NCBI GenBank assembly: GCA_030600135.1
Contig: JAUVMS010000183.1
Coordinates: 1 to 6,869, forward strand
Length of the DNA: 6,869 nt
Direction: 5' to 3'
Source: Hyphomicrobiales bacterium
GTDB taxonomy: Bacteria > Pseudomonadota > Alphaproteobacteria > Rhizobiales > JAUVMS01
Both the position numbers and the translations under genes were made by a program. The notes under the pieces were generated by a model. That model was not told the origin of the DNA, did not search any database, and worked only from the letters and a program-made list of their open reading frames with translations. Positions 1 through 5,549 of this stretch are shown here, piece by piece; the first letter of the stretch is position 1; each line of letters begins with the position of its first letter.

Positions 1-24
1 GACGCGGTCGACATTGCGGCCTAG
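1..24 (+). CDS. Possible 3' end of an upstream gene
   Basis: The first reading frame runs from the window edge through seven codons (D-A-V-D-I-A-A) to a TAG at 22-24. This could be the C-terminus of a rightward gene starting outside the window. Seven codons are far too few to identify a protein, and an open frame this short is expected by chance. The call rests only on position: it ends about 30 bases before the ribosome binding site of the next rightward gene. Confidence 0.2.
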   Translation, partial: DAVDIAA

Positions 25-43
25 ACTGACGAGTAAGTAGCAT

Positions 44-49
44 GAGAGG
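44..49 (+). promoter_or_regulatory. Ribosome binding site of the Arg-rich gene
   Basis: GAGAGG lies 8 bases before the ATG at 58. This favours that ATG over the in-frame GTG at 49, which would overlap the site. Confidence 0.55.
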
Positions 50-57
50 TGTGTTCC

Positions 58-633
58 ATGGCAGCGTGTGTTCGCTTATTTGCCTCCACCGCCCTACTGT
101 GGGCAACTGCGATAGTTCTTGCTCCGAACAGCGCATTAGCATTTGTTTCTACAGGAAAACTTGCAGCCGGCCTTGCCCAATCAGCCGATGCCCAAGCTGC
201 CCATGACAGCGCCGGGATCATTCAAGTCCGTCGGCGCGGTGGCCGACGTGGCGGCTTTCGAGGTCGGGCGCGTTTTCGCGGCGGAGTGCGCTTTCGCGGC
301 TGGCGTGGAGGAGTTCGCGTCAGGGGCTATCGTCGTGCCCGTGTTTACGGATGGCGGCGAGGATACCGGGGCCGGCGTTTTCGTCGGGCTCGCGTCTACG
401 GTTGGCGTCGCGGATATCGCGTCAGGCGCTATCGTCGTGCCCGCGTCTATGGTTGGCGGCGGCACCGCAGAGTACGGCGCCGCCGGGTCCGCTCCCGGGT
501 CTATTATGGCGCGCCGGTGGTTTATGGCTACCGCGGATATCGTAGCTGCCGCTGGCTGAAGCGACGCGCCTACTATACGGGCAGTGGCTATTGGTGGCGT
601 CGCTATCGCCATTGCCGGAGGTGGCGCTACTGA
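58..633 (+). CDS. Secreted arginine-rich tandem-repeat protein
   Basis: This encodes 191 residues of unknown function. An N-terminal hydrophobic stretch (about residues 7-29, ending 'SALA') is a likely Sec signal peptide, so the mature protein should be periplasmic or outside the cell. From about residue 57 it is extremely basic, with over 50 Arg and one Lys in about 135 residues, mixed with Gly, Tyr and Trp. Three 17-residue repeats starting RRARVYGWRR occupy about residues 92-142. The C-terminus has a Cys pair around WLKRRAYYTGSGYWWRRY, a pattern I recall from small secreted proteins of Hyphomicrobiales, where the two Cys may form a disulfide. I chose the ATG at 58 because GAGAGG (44-49) lies 8 bases upstream; a GTG at 49 in the same frame would add three residues. 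It is clearly a gene, but its function is unknown. Confidence 0.85.
   Translation: MAACVRLFASTALLWATAIVLAPNSALAFVSTGKLAAGLAQSADAQAAHDSAGIIQVRRRGGRRGGFRGRARFRGGVRFRGWRGGVRVRGYRRARVYGWRRGYRGRRFRRARVYGWRRGYRVRRYRRARVYGWRRHRRVRRRRVRSRVYYGAPVVYGYRGYRSCRWLKRRAYYTGSGYWWRRYRHCRRWRY
331..483 (+). repeat. Three tandem 51-bp coding repeats
   Basis: Units lie at 331-381, 382-432 and 433-483, each encoding 17 residues that begin RRARVYGWRR. Units 1 and 2 share their first 13 residues but differ at nine nucleotide positions in those codons, all silent. Units 2 and 3 differ at five positions over their shared first ten codons, again all silent. The 14 bases before unit 1 (317-330) and before unit 3 (419-432) match except at one position, so duplication or conversion over 102 bp is possible. 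Confidence 0.9.
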
Positions 634-640
634 GTTTAGA

Positions 641-653
641 GCCCGGAACGGGC
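641..653. terminator. Short GC hairpin after the Arg-rich gene
   Basis: GCCCG-GAA-CGGGC forms a 5-bp GC-only stem with a 3-base loop, starting 8 bases after the TGA of the Arg-rich gene. No T-tract follows, so it is at best a weak intrinsic terminator or an RNA 3'-end stabiliser. Confidence 0.25.
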
Positions 654-677
654 ACTCATCGCGCTTGCAACTGTGCC

Positions 678-706
678 GGCTGACGGCTCAACTGGGCCCG
701 TCAGCC
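678..706. terminator. Hairpin between convergent genes
   Basis: GGCTGACGG (678-686) and CCGTCAGCC (698-706) form a perfect 9-bp stem with an 11-base loop. It sits in the 121-bp gap between the convergent stops of the Arg-rich gene (633) and the GFA gene (755), where a bidirectional terminator would be expected. Neither side has a T-run, so termination is inferred from position and stem alone. The rest of the gap has only a weak 5-bp hairpin at 733-748. Confidence 0.35.
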
Positions 707-754
707 CACATTCGCTTGGCAACAGCCGGGCCCTTTGCGATCACAAAGCGAATA

Positions 755-1246
755 TCACTCCGCCGTCAAGCCGAGCCGCTCGTGCCATTCCGCAATGCTC
801 TCATCGGGATATTCGCCAAACCGGCGATCGCGCTCGTCGTCATGAACCTCGACCCATGACGCTTTGTGATCCAGCATGAGATGGGTTCGCTCGGGAGGGA
901 TAGGAAGCTCGCTATCAATGGCCGAGGCAAAGGGATGGAGCAATTCCGGCCATCGCGGATCCCAAACCCAAAGATAACTGCCGCAGTTCCGGCAAAAATG
1001 TCTCTGCGCCGGGCTCAGTTTCGCCTCCCCATCCTTGGTTTCGCCCAAACGAACGCGGTAGACGCGAATGTGCTCCTTACCCTCGACGTGGAGCGTCTCG
1101 TACCGTCCACTCAGATTGATGGCGTAGCCGCCGCCTCCGGCCGTCTTGCGGCAAATCGAGCAATAACAGAGATTGTAAGGGCAGGCATGGCTGGTCGCCA
1201 CGCGAAAGCGCACGGCTTGACAATGGCATGTCCCCTCGAGCTGCAT
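755..1246 (-). CDS. GFA/DUF636-family zinc-binding protein
   Basis: This 163-residue protein carries the zinc-site cysteines of the GFA (glutathione-dependent formaldehyde-activating, CENP-V-like) fold: C7-x-C9 in GTCHCQAVRF, C27-x-C29-x-x-C32 in the 'CYCSICRKTAGG' block, and C85-x-x-C88 in HFCRNCGSYLW. The length is typical of the family. The founding member was described as helping formaldehyde react with glutathione, but most homologues have no proven activity, so no substrate is assigned. There is no signal peptide, so it should be cytoplasmic. The frame is open upstream for 32 more residues, but the ATG at 1246 is preferred: GGAAAGGG lies 8 bases upstream and the product starts directly at the conserved domain. 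It faces the Arg-rich gene and diverges from the NlpC/P60-like gene. Confidence 0.9.
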   Translation of the reverse strand: MQLEGTCHCQAVRFRVATSHACPYNLCYCSICRKTAGGGGYAINLSGRYETLHVEGKEHIRVYRVRLGETKDGEAKLSPAQRHFCRNCGSYLWVWDPRWPELLHPFASAIDSELPIPPERTHLMLDHKASWVEVHDDERDRRFGEYPDESIAEWHERLGLTAE

Positions 1247-1488
1247 ACTACGAACCCTTTCCATGTTAGCCACGGACGCCCTTGGCAATACGGTCGCTGG
1301 TTCGCCACGGAGCACGATTTTAGGACGGTTTCCACCCGACACGTACCCGTGCGGATCAAGTCGTCCTGTCCACTACTGGCCAAACCATAGATGGTCGACA
1401 CCTGGGGTTTGGGCTAATCTCGTCGTCCAACAATAGGCGCAAACGCAGGTTTCCCTCGAAAGCTTGTAGGCAGGTTGGGCATCCACCG
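1247..1488. other. Divergent intergenic region, GFA / NlpC-like genes
   Basis: This 242-bp region must hold promoters for both flanking genes. Leftward, TAAAAT (minus strand, 1317-1322) matches the -10 consensus at five of six bases and would give a leader of roughly 60 bases, but no good -35 lies 16-18 bases upstream. Rightward, TAATCT (1415-1420) is a possible -10, also without a clear -35. The rightward ATG at 1489 has only a weak Shine-Dalgarno (AGGTTGGG around 1472-1479). I see no RNA gene or strong dyad here. Confidence 0.4.
1255..1262 (-). promoter_or_regulatory. Ribosome binding site deciding the GFA start
   Basis: On the minus strand GGAAAGGG lies 8 bases before the ATG at 1246. It overlaps the in-frame ATG at 1264, arguing against that start and against the longer form beginning at 1342. 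Confidence 0.6.
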
Positions 1489-2283
1489 ATGAAAACCACA
1501 GCCTTTCGCCAGTCGATCTTGGTGATACCGCTCGCCATCATTGCTCTTTTCTTGGTGAGCGGCCACCTAACACCGGACGGCTCGGAAACGTTTCGGGCGA
1601 TAGTGCGTGCGCATGCCGGCGATCCGGCCCATGCCGATGCCTCTCCACTACCCAACTATCGCGGTCACTTTGTTTCCATGAGCGGCATTGGGCAATGGCG
1701 TCGCCCGACAAACGTCATCCATTTCGTGCGGGCAACGACCGTCGGCGAAACGCCGCCCACCGCCAACTGCTCCAACGATGCCGTCGTCTATTACGCCACG
1801 CGAGCACCAAAAGACTTCAAGAAAAAGCAAAAGGGCCTGCTCTATGGCGTGCGCACGCACACTGCGGCAACGCGCGTGCGTGATATGCCCGGCTACAACT
1901 CCTGCGCCCTTGTTGTTTATGCGATTCTGAAGCGGGCGGGATGCCGCTGGGTCAAGCGAACGGCCAACGCAAGGAGCATGTACGATATGGCGTACAAGCA
2001 CGGCTGGAGGCCGACCGAAACTCAGAGAGCGGGCTGCCTCGTTGCTTGGAATTCGAGGTTCGATGGAAAACTGCCGCGCATCGGCAGGGGCACGCACCGT
2101 GACCCGGCTCGCAAAAGTGGCGTACTGTATCGACACCTCGGCATCACCACCGGTGCCTGGATGGCGGTGGACAACACCTCCGTGCTGAGTGAGCCGACTG
2201 CCTACATTACCTCCCGGCCCATCCGCTATGAGACGCCGCTATTTCTTTGTCCCGCAGAGCAGCGCCAGACCAAACTGAAGTGA
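1489..2283 (+). CDS. Exported protein with NlpC/P60-like cysteine peptidase motifs
   Basis: This 264-residue protein has an N-terminal hydrophobic segment (about residues 9-24) that is a signal peptide or membrane anchor. The second half resembles the NlpC/P60 (CHAP-like) fold. A candidate catalytic Cys139 lies in GYNSCALVVYAILKRAG, placed like the 'DCSGFV' helix of that superfamily. AGCLVAWNS (181-189) resembles the 'GDLVAW' strand. A candidate His216 lies in YRHLGITTG, like 'HVGIYIG', and is followed by AVDNTS (226-231), where a third polar residue (Asp228 or Asn229) would sit. Such enzymes cut peptidoglycan stem peptides or other amide bonds. Four more Cys (94, 152, 183, 254) could form two disulfides, in keeping with export. 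The motif spacing is seen; the enzyme class is inferred. It is transcribed away from the GFA gene and towards the pentapeptide gene. Confidence 0.75.
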   Translation: MKTTAFRQSILVIPLAIIALFLVSGHLTPDGSETFRAIVRAHAGDPAHADASPLPNYRGHFVSMSGIGQWRRPTNVIHFVRATTVGETPPTANCSNDAVVYYATRAPKDFKKKQKGLLYGVRTHTAATRVRDMPGYNSCALVVYAILKRAGCRWVKRTANARSMYDMAYKHGWRPTETQRAGCLVAWNSRFDGKLPRIGRGTHRDPARKSGVLYRHLGITTGAWMAVDNTSVLSEPTAYITSRPIRYETPLFLCPAEQRQTKLK

Positions 2284-2319
2284 AACGGCGAACGCACCCC
2301 AGATTGGACATCTACAATG

Positions 2320-2338
2320 AGCAATTTCGCCGATTGCT
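2320..2338. terminator. Weak hairpin between convergent genes
   Basis: AGCAAT (2320-2325) and ATTGCT (2333-2338) form a 6-bp stem with a 7-base loop, about 37 bases after the NlpC-like stop. The stem is not GC-rich and no T-tract follows. The rest of the 149-bp convergent gap (2284-2432) shows nothing else I can name. Confidence 0.2.
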
Positions 2339-2432
2339 GGGTCTCAACCCTGGCGACGTGCCGATCTGTCGAGTTCGCACACCTATCCAGCCTACCAGCG
2401 GTTCGTCCGCGATAGCTCTGCTCCTCAAGCAA

Positions 2433-3161
2433 TCACTCGGTTTGGCTGCCCTGGAACGAGCATGGCCAAGACGTTGGTCGCTCGAGCCCACCCGGTAATT
2501 TGGTTTTGTCATCACCGCACGACAGATTGAGTTGGGCTTGCTCGAGCCCTTCAACGCTTGAAAGGTCGACGCCCTCGAACCGAGCCAAGTACATATAGGC
2601 ACCGGCAAACTTCACACCTTCAAGCTTGGCATCCTTGAACGAGGCTCGCGCGATATTGGCGTAACGCAGGTCCGTGCCAATAAGTTGAGCGCCGGATAGG
2701 TCGGCACGCGCCAACTGAGCCTTTTGTGCACTTGCATTCTTGAGGTTGGCGCCACGAAGATTGACACGGAAGAATTCCGCCTTTTCAAGAATGCCGCCTT
2801 CCAATTGCGCCCCCTCCATTGTCACACGCATACCGAATGACTTGCTGAGATTTGCACCTCCAAGCTTGGCATTGCGAAAACTCACGTGGGTCAGATCGGC
2901 ACCGTCAAGTGTCGCATTGGCTAAGTTCGTTTGCCCGAAATCGCTCCCGGTCAGGATCGAGCGCGAAAGATTCGCACCCTCCATGTTGTGCCCGGACAAA
3001 ACCTTGCGGTCCTTAAAGCATCCGGACCAATTGACACCTGGCGCCGCCGCGTCCTTGCACCCAGCCAAAGCCCAATGCGATCCCGGCAGACCAAACGTAA
3101 CGAGCGACACCACCATGGCCAAAAGAGCCGATCGGCGATAAAAGCAATCCGTTCTCATCAT
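2433..3161 (-). CDS. Exported pentapeptide-repeat protein
   Basis: This protein has 242 residues. An N-terminal hydrophobic segment (about 12-33) is followed by LAGC (32-35), so it is either a secreted protein cut after ALA or a lipoprotein modified at Cys35. From about residue 61 to 203, 28 consecutive five-residue units place Leu, Phe, Met or Ile at every fifth position (65, 70, 75 and so on to 200), with Gly110 and Ala145 the only exceptions. This predicts about seven turns of a right-handed quadrilateral beta-helix. The C-terminal region has a Cys pair (215, 234) in a CGD...KLP.GL..P..WPC pattern, and the N-terminal region another (35, 48). The fold usually acts as a binding scaffold and the ligand is unknown. 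Two adjacent ATGs exist (3161 and 3158). The lone AGG is 2 and 5 bases upstream, and the message may be nearly leaderless. Confidence 0.9.
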   Translation of the reverse strand: MMRTDCFYRRSALLAMVVSLVTFGLPGSHWALAGCKDAAAPGVNWSGCFKDRKVLSGHNMEGANLSRSILTGSDFGQTNLANATLDGADLTHVSFRNAKLGGANLSKSFGMRVTMEGAQLEGGILEKAEFFRVNLRGANLKNASAQKAQLARADLSGAQLIGTDLRYANIARASFKDAKLEGVKFAGAYMYLARFEGVDLSSVEGLEQAQLNLSCGDDKTKLPGGLERPTSWPCSFQGSQTE

Positions 3162-3169
3162 GGCCTGGA

Positions 3170-3198
3170 ATTATAGAGCGCGTTTGGGGCAACGTCAC
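3170..3198 (-). promoter_or_regulatory. Sigma-70-type promoter of the pentapeptide gene
   Basis: The minus strand carries a perfect TATAAT (3170-3175) and, after a 17-base spacer, GTGACG (3193-3198), which matches four of six bases of TTGACA. Only 8 bases separate the -10 box from the first ATG at 3161. Transcription should therefore start within a few bases of the start codon. Confidence 0.6.
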
Positions 3199-3233
3199 GA
3201 CACAGTCGTGTAACGTCGTTCACAACGAACGTT
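3196..3233. promoter_or_regulatory. Two dyads, candidate operator
   Basis: CACGAC-ACA-GTCGTG (3196-3210) is a perfect 6-3-6 dyad that overlaps the -35 box of the pentapeptide promoter. A second, TCGTT-CAC-AACGA (3216-3228), extends outward with one bulged base to 3212 and 3233. Their centres (3203 and 3222) are 19 bases apart, close to two helical turns. The regulator is unknown. Confidence 0.35.
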
Positions 3234-3287
3234 TCACTCGCACCAGCAACTTGTTCACGCGAGCAAGATCGCGGATCGTCATTGACG

Positions 3288-3315
3288 TTGTCGTCCGTGC
3301 TTCATCCGCTATGCT
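3288..3315 (+). promoter_or_regulatory. Possible promoter of the methyltransferase gene
   Basis: TTGTCG (3288-3293), a 16-base spacer and TATGCT (3310-3315) each match the sigma-70 consensus at four of six bases. Transcription would start near 3322, giving a leader of about 24 bases. The match is modest. Confidence 0.3.
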
Positions 3316-3345
3316 GAACCTTGTGCTTGTAATGGGACGTGAGCG

Positions 3346-3981
3346 ATGTCGAAAGAGAACGAGAACTGGCTGGAAGCTGTTTACACGGCCAAGACCGAAG
3401 CCGAACTCGAAAAAGGCTACGACGACTGGGCCGAGGCCTACGACCAGGATCTCATGCGTTATGGCTACCGGCTCCCCCTTCTGTCTGCCGGTCTCGTCGC
3501 ACGTCATGTCCGAGATCTAAATGGCCCTATCCTCGACGCCGGCTGCGGCACAGGGCTCATTGGCGAAAATTTGCAAGCCCTCAGCTACGGACATCTCGAA
3601 GGCCTCGATCTTTCAGAGCAAATGCTTGCTGTCGCGAAATCAAAGGGAGCCTACAAGGCACTCTACAAAATGCGCTTGGGCGATCCGCTGAAGCTTCCAG
3701 ATGCACACTACTCAGCAGTCGTCTCGATGGGGACCTTCACCGTCGGTCATGCCGGACCTGAAGGCTTTGACGAGTTGGTGCGGATTACACGGCCCAATGG
3801 CCACCTCATCATCAGCATTCGCACCGACATCAACCCCAACAACCCGCATCTCGACCGCCTGAACGAGATCGAGGCCGAGGGCCGATTGAAGCGCGTCGAA
3901 ACCTCGAGGGAGATCGTCACGATGCCGTGGGAGGACGCCAGTGTGCGCAACACCGTTTATGTGTTTTCCCGCCCGGCCTAG
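3346..3981 (+). CDS. Class I SAM-dependent methyltransferase, METTL27-like
   Basis: This 211-residue cytoplasmic protein has a Rossmann-type SAM-binding core. Motif I is ILDAGCGTGLIGE (62-74), the acidic residue that usually binds the SAM ribose is Asp88 in GLDLSEQML, and a later block LVRITRPNGHLIISIRT matches the usual post-core strand. The N-terminal YDDWAEAYDQDL (25-36), together with the TRPNGHL and IRTDINPNN blocks, resembles the METTL27 (WBSCR27) group as I recall it. That group's substrate is unknown to me, so none is assigned. The start is the ATG at 3346, with only a weak GGGA 8 bases upstream. The gene diverges from the pentapeptide gene and ends 10 bases from the convergent stop of the amidase gene. 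Confidence 0.88.
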   Translation: MSKENENWLEAVYTAKTEAELEKGYDDWAEAYDQDLMRYGYRLPLLSAGLVARHVRDLNGPILDAGCGTGLIGENLQALSYGHLEGLDLSEQMLAVAKSKGAYKALYKMRLGDPLKLPDAHYSAVVSMGTFTVGHAGPEGFDELVRITRPNGHLIISIRTDINPNNPHLDRLNEIEAEGRLKRVETSREIVTMPWEDASVRNTVYVFSRPA

Positions 3982-3991
3982 AGCTAGCCAC

Positions 3992-4753
3992 CTAGTGGGC
4001 CTTAGCCGCGGCACCCACCCGTTCGAGCGCTTGGCGCGTCGAACTGTCCGCCCGCCCATCAACCCGTGACTGGCGCCAATGCCGCTGGAATCCGGCCACC
4101 ACCTGCTCGGTCGACGTCTCGTACTTGCCCGAAACCTCGAGCCCATAGCCGAACGCCGCCAGCCGTTCTTGCAGGCGCACAACTTCGGCTCCCTCATCGC
4201 CCTGCCCGAGGCCGGCGTCTTCGCCGATCGGCACCGGCGGCACCCAGAGCCCGACCCCGGCACGATAGAGCCGCGCCCAATCGAACTTGTCACCCGGGTC
4301 CAACTTGCGCGCCGGCGCGACGTCCGAGTGAGCCAAGACCCGAGTCCGCGGTATGGCGCGGCGCGCGCAGATATCCAGGCACAGGGTCGTCACGGCCTTC
4401 ATCTGCATATCTGGAAAGTCGGGATAACCGCCATCCGGTCCGACGTTGTGCAGCTCGACCCCGACGGAGCACGAGTTGATGTCCGTCTCACCAGCCCAAT
4501 AGGACGCACCGGCATGCCATGCCCGCTTCGATTCACTCACCATTTGCGTGATGGTGCCATCGGTATCGACCAAGTAGTGGGCTGAGACGCTTGATTGCGT
4601 GTCCGTGAGCCACGCCAACGCCGCATCGTGCGATGCCATGCTGGTGTAGTGCAGGACCAGCATATTGATCGCGCGGTCGTTGCGACGCAGCCCGTAGTTT
4701 GGCGACGGAACCCATCGCGATACCAGCTTTGTGTCGAGGCTTTCCAGCACCAT
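3992..4753 (-). CDS. AmpD-like N-acetylmuramoyl-L-alanine amidase with peptidoglycan-binding domain
   Basis: This 253-residue zinc amidase should cut the bond between N-acetylmuramic acid and L-Ala of the stem peptide. The Amidase_2 domain (about 15-165) shows the expected zinc ligands His35 (MLVLHYTSM), His142 and Asp152 (AHSDVAPARKLDPG), plus Glu100 in SVGVELHN as the likely catalytic acid. A PG_binding_1 domain follows (about 185-248: GDEGAEVVRLQERLAAFGYG and an FQRHW block). This two-domain plan resembles E. coli AmiD, but I see no signal peptide or lipobox, so it may work in the cytoplasm on recycled muropeptides like AmpD. The ATG at 4753 is chosen because it begins 4 bases after the upstream stop and near the domain start; the frame is open for 35 more residues, but these overlap the upstream gene. 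A GGGA lies 9 bases upstream. It is probably translated with the TerB-DnaJ gene. Confidence 0.92.
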   Translation of the reverse strand: MVLESLDTKLVSRWVPSPNYGLRRNDRAINMLVLHYTSMASHDAALAWLTDTQSSVSAHYLVDTDGTITQMVSESKRAWHAGASYWAGETDINSCSVGVELHNVGPDGGYPDFPDMQMKAVTTLCLDICARRAIPRTRVLAHSDVAPARKLDPGDKFDWARLYRAGVGLWVPPVPIGEDAGLGQGDEGAEVVRLQERLAAFGYGLEVSGKYETSTEQVVAGFQRHWRQSRVDGRADSSTRQALERVGAAAKAH

Positions 4754-4757
4754 TCGG

Positions 4758-5474
4758 TTAGATCCCACGTTCCCGGCGGATCTCCTCGTAAGCCTCGTTG
4801 ATTGCCGCAAGCTTTTCGTTGGCGATCGCCACGAATTCCTCAGGCACACCGCGTGCAATGGCTTTGTCGGGATGGTTTTCCGTGACCAGCTTGCGGTAAT
4901 GCCTCTTCAGTTCGTCATCACCGATTTTCGGTGTAACGCCCAGCACATCGTAAGGACTACGCCGATCCTCCGGCAAGAAACGGGCACGGATGTATTTGAA
5001 TTCCGAGTCCGTAAAGCCGAATCGCTTGGCGACCTGATGCAGATACTCTTCCTCGTTCGGATGCAGCACGCCGTCAGCAGCGGCGATGTGGAAGAGACCC
5101 TCGAGCACATCCTGCAGTAGCTCTCGGTTCGACTTGAAGAGCCCGGCGAGCTGTTCGGCATAGGCCTCGTAACCGGCGATATCCTGCTTCGCCAGATTGA
5201 AGATGCGCGCCACGTTGTCCGCCTCTCCGGGCGGCACCTTGAACACTTCCTTGAAGGCCGAGACCTCGTCGCTCGTCACCACGCCATCGGCTTTGGCCAT
5301 CTTGGCGCCGAGCGCAATGACGCCAACCGTAAAAGCGACATCGTTCCTCTTGACCGTTCCATCGCGCTGACGATCGAAGCCGAAGTGGCCCGCGACCCCT
5401 CCAAGCAGCGCGCCTATCGGACCGCCAATCGCCAGCCCCGCGGCCGCGCCTGCAATCTTTCCCCAAATCGACAT
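4758..5474 (-). CDS. Membrane-anchored TerB and J-domain protein, DjlA-like
   Basis: This 238-residue protein has three parts in the order of E. coli DjlA. A Gly/Ala-rich segment (about 5-33, with repeated GG and GxxxG) forms a membrane anchor. A TerB-like helical domain (about 45-165) carries two acidic motifs, KADGVVTSDE (61-70) and AADGVLHPNE (132-141). A C-terminal J domain (about 174-238) carries the HPD motif at 201-203. J domains stimulate DnaK ATPase, so this is probably a co-chaperone at the inner membrane. The start at 5474 (MSIWGKIAG) fits the family N-terminus as I recall it; in-frame ATGs at 5486 and 5510 would add 4 or 12 residues and none has a strong ribosome binding site. Its TAA lies 4 bases before the amidase ATG, so the two are almost surely co-transcribed. 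Confidence 0.9.
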   Translation of the reverse strand: MSIWGKIAGAAAGLAIGGPIGALLGGVAGHFGFDRQRDGTVKRNDVAFTVGVIALGAKMAKADGVVTSDEVSAFKEVFKVPPGEADNVARIFNLAKQDIAGYEAYAEQLAGLFKSNRELLQDVLEGLFHIAAADGVLHPNEEEYLHQVAKRFGFTDSEFKYIRARFLPEDRRSPYDVLGVTPKIGDDELKRHYRKLVTENHPDKAIARGVPEEFVAIANEKLAAINEAYEEIRRERGI

Positions 5475-5513
5475 GCGCTGCAGCATAAGGCGATCCGCGC
5501 GGAATTGCATCGC

Positions 5514-5538
5514 CGGAGTTAACCAACCCCCAACTCCG
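5514..5538. terminator. Hairpin between the DUF1127 and TerB-DnaJ genes
   Basis: CGGAGTT (5514-5520) and AACTCCG (5532-5538) form a 7-bp stem with an 11-base loop inside the 75-bp gap. No T-tract follows on the minus strand. It could weaken read-through from the DUF1127 gene. It also lies just upstream of the ATG at 5510, which argues mildly against that start. Confidence 0.25.
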
Positions 5539-5549
5539 CGCGAAATGGT

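Noticed and set aside
331..483. CRISPR-like array
   Set aside because: The units abut with no spacers and are coding repeats in frame with a secreted protein.
143..612. Long open frames on both strands inside the Arg-rich gene (143-559 plus, 181-612 minus)
   Set aside because: They are by-products of the repeated CGN Arg codons. They lack domain features and supported starts, while the silent-site divergence fits only the 58-633 frame.
58..633. Nucleoid or protamine-like DNA-binding protein because of high Arg
   Set aside because: A clear signal peptide and Cys-containing tail point to export, not to DNA binding in the cytoplasm.
1247..1342. 32-residue N-terminal extension of the GFA protein
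   Set aside because: The family domain begins right at the ATG at 1246, which has a good ribosome binding site; the extension looks non-coding.
866..1390. 174-residue plus-strand open frame
   Set aside because: It is antisense to the GFA gene, whose zinc motifs are unmistakable, and its translation shows no recognisable features.
2247..2498. 83-residue plus-strand open frame across the convergent gap
   Set aside because: It overlaps the ends of two better-supported genes, and the translation has no features or good start signal.
2433..3161. Qnr/MfpA-like gyrase-protecting pentapeptide protein
   Set aside because: Those act in the cytoplasm; this protein has an export signal and Cys pairs.
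3339..3761. 140-residue plus-strand open frame overlapping the methyltransferase
   Set aside because: It is a frame-shifted shadow rich in Arg and Ser; the methyltransferase frame carries the SAM motifs.
3712..4293. 193-residue minus-strand open frame
   Set aside because: It runs antisense to the methyltransferase and out of frame with the amidase, without domain features.
4079..4585. 168-residue plus-strand open frame antisense to the amidase
   Set aside because: It is a shadow of the amidase gene with no domain features or supported start.
4754..4858. 35-residue N-terminal extension of the amidase
   Set aside because: It overlaps the conserved C-terminus of the J domain in another frame and is not a signal peptide.
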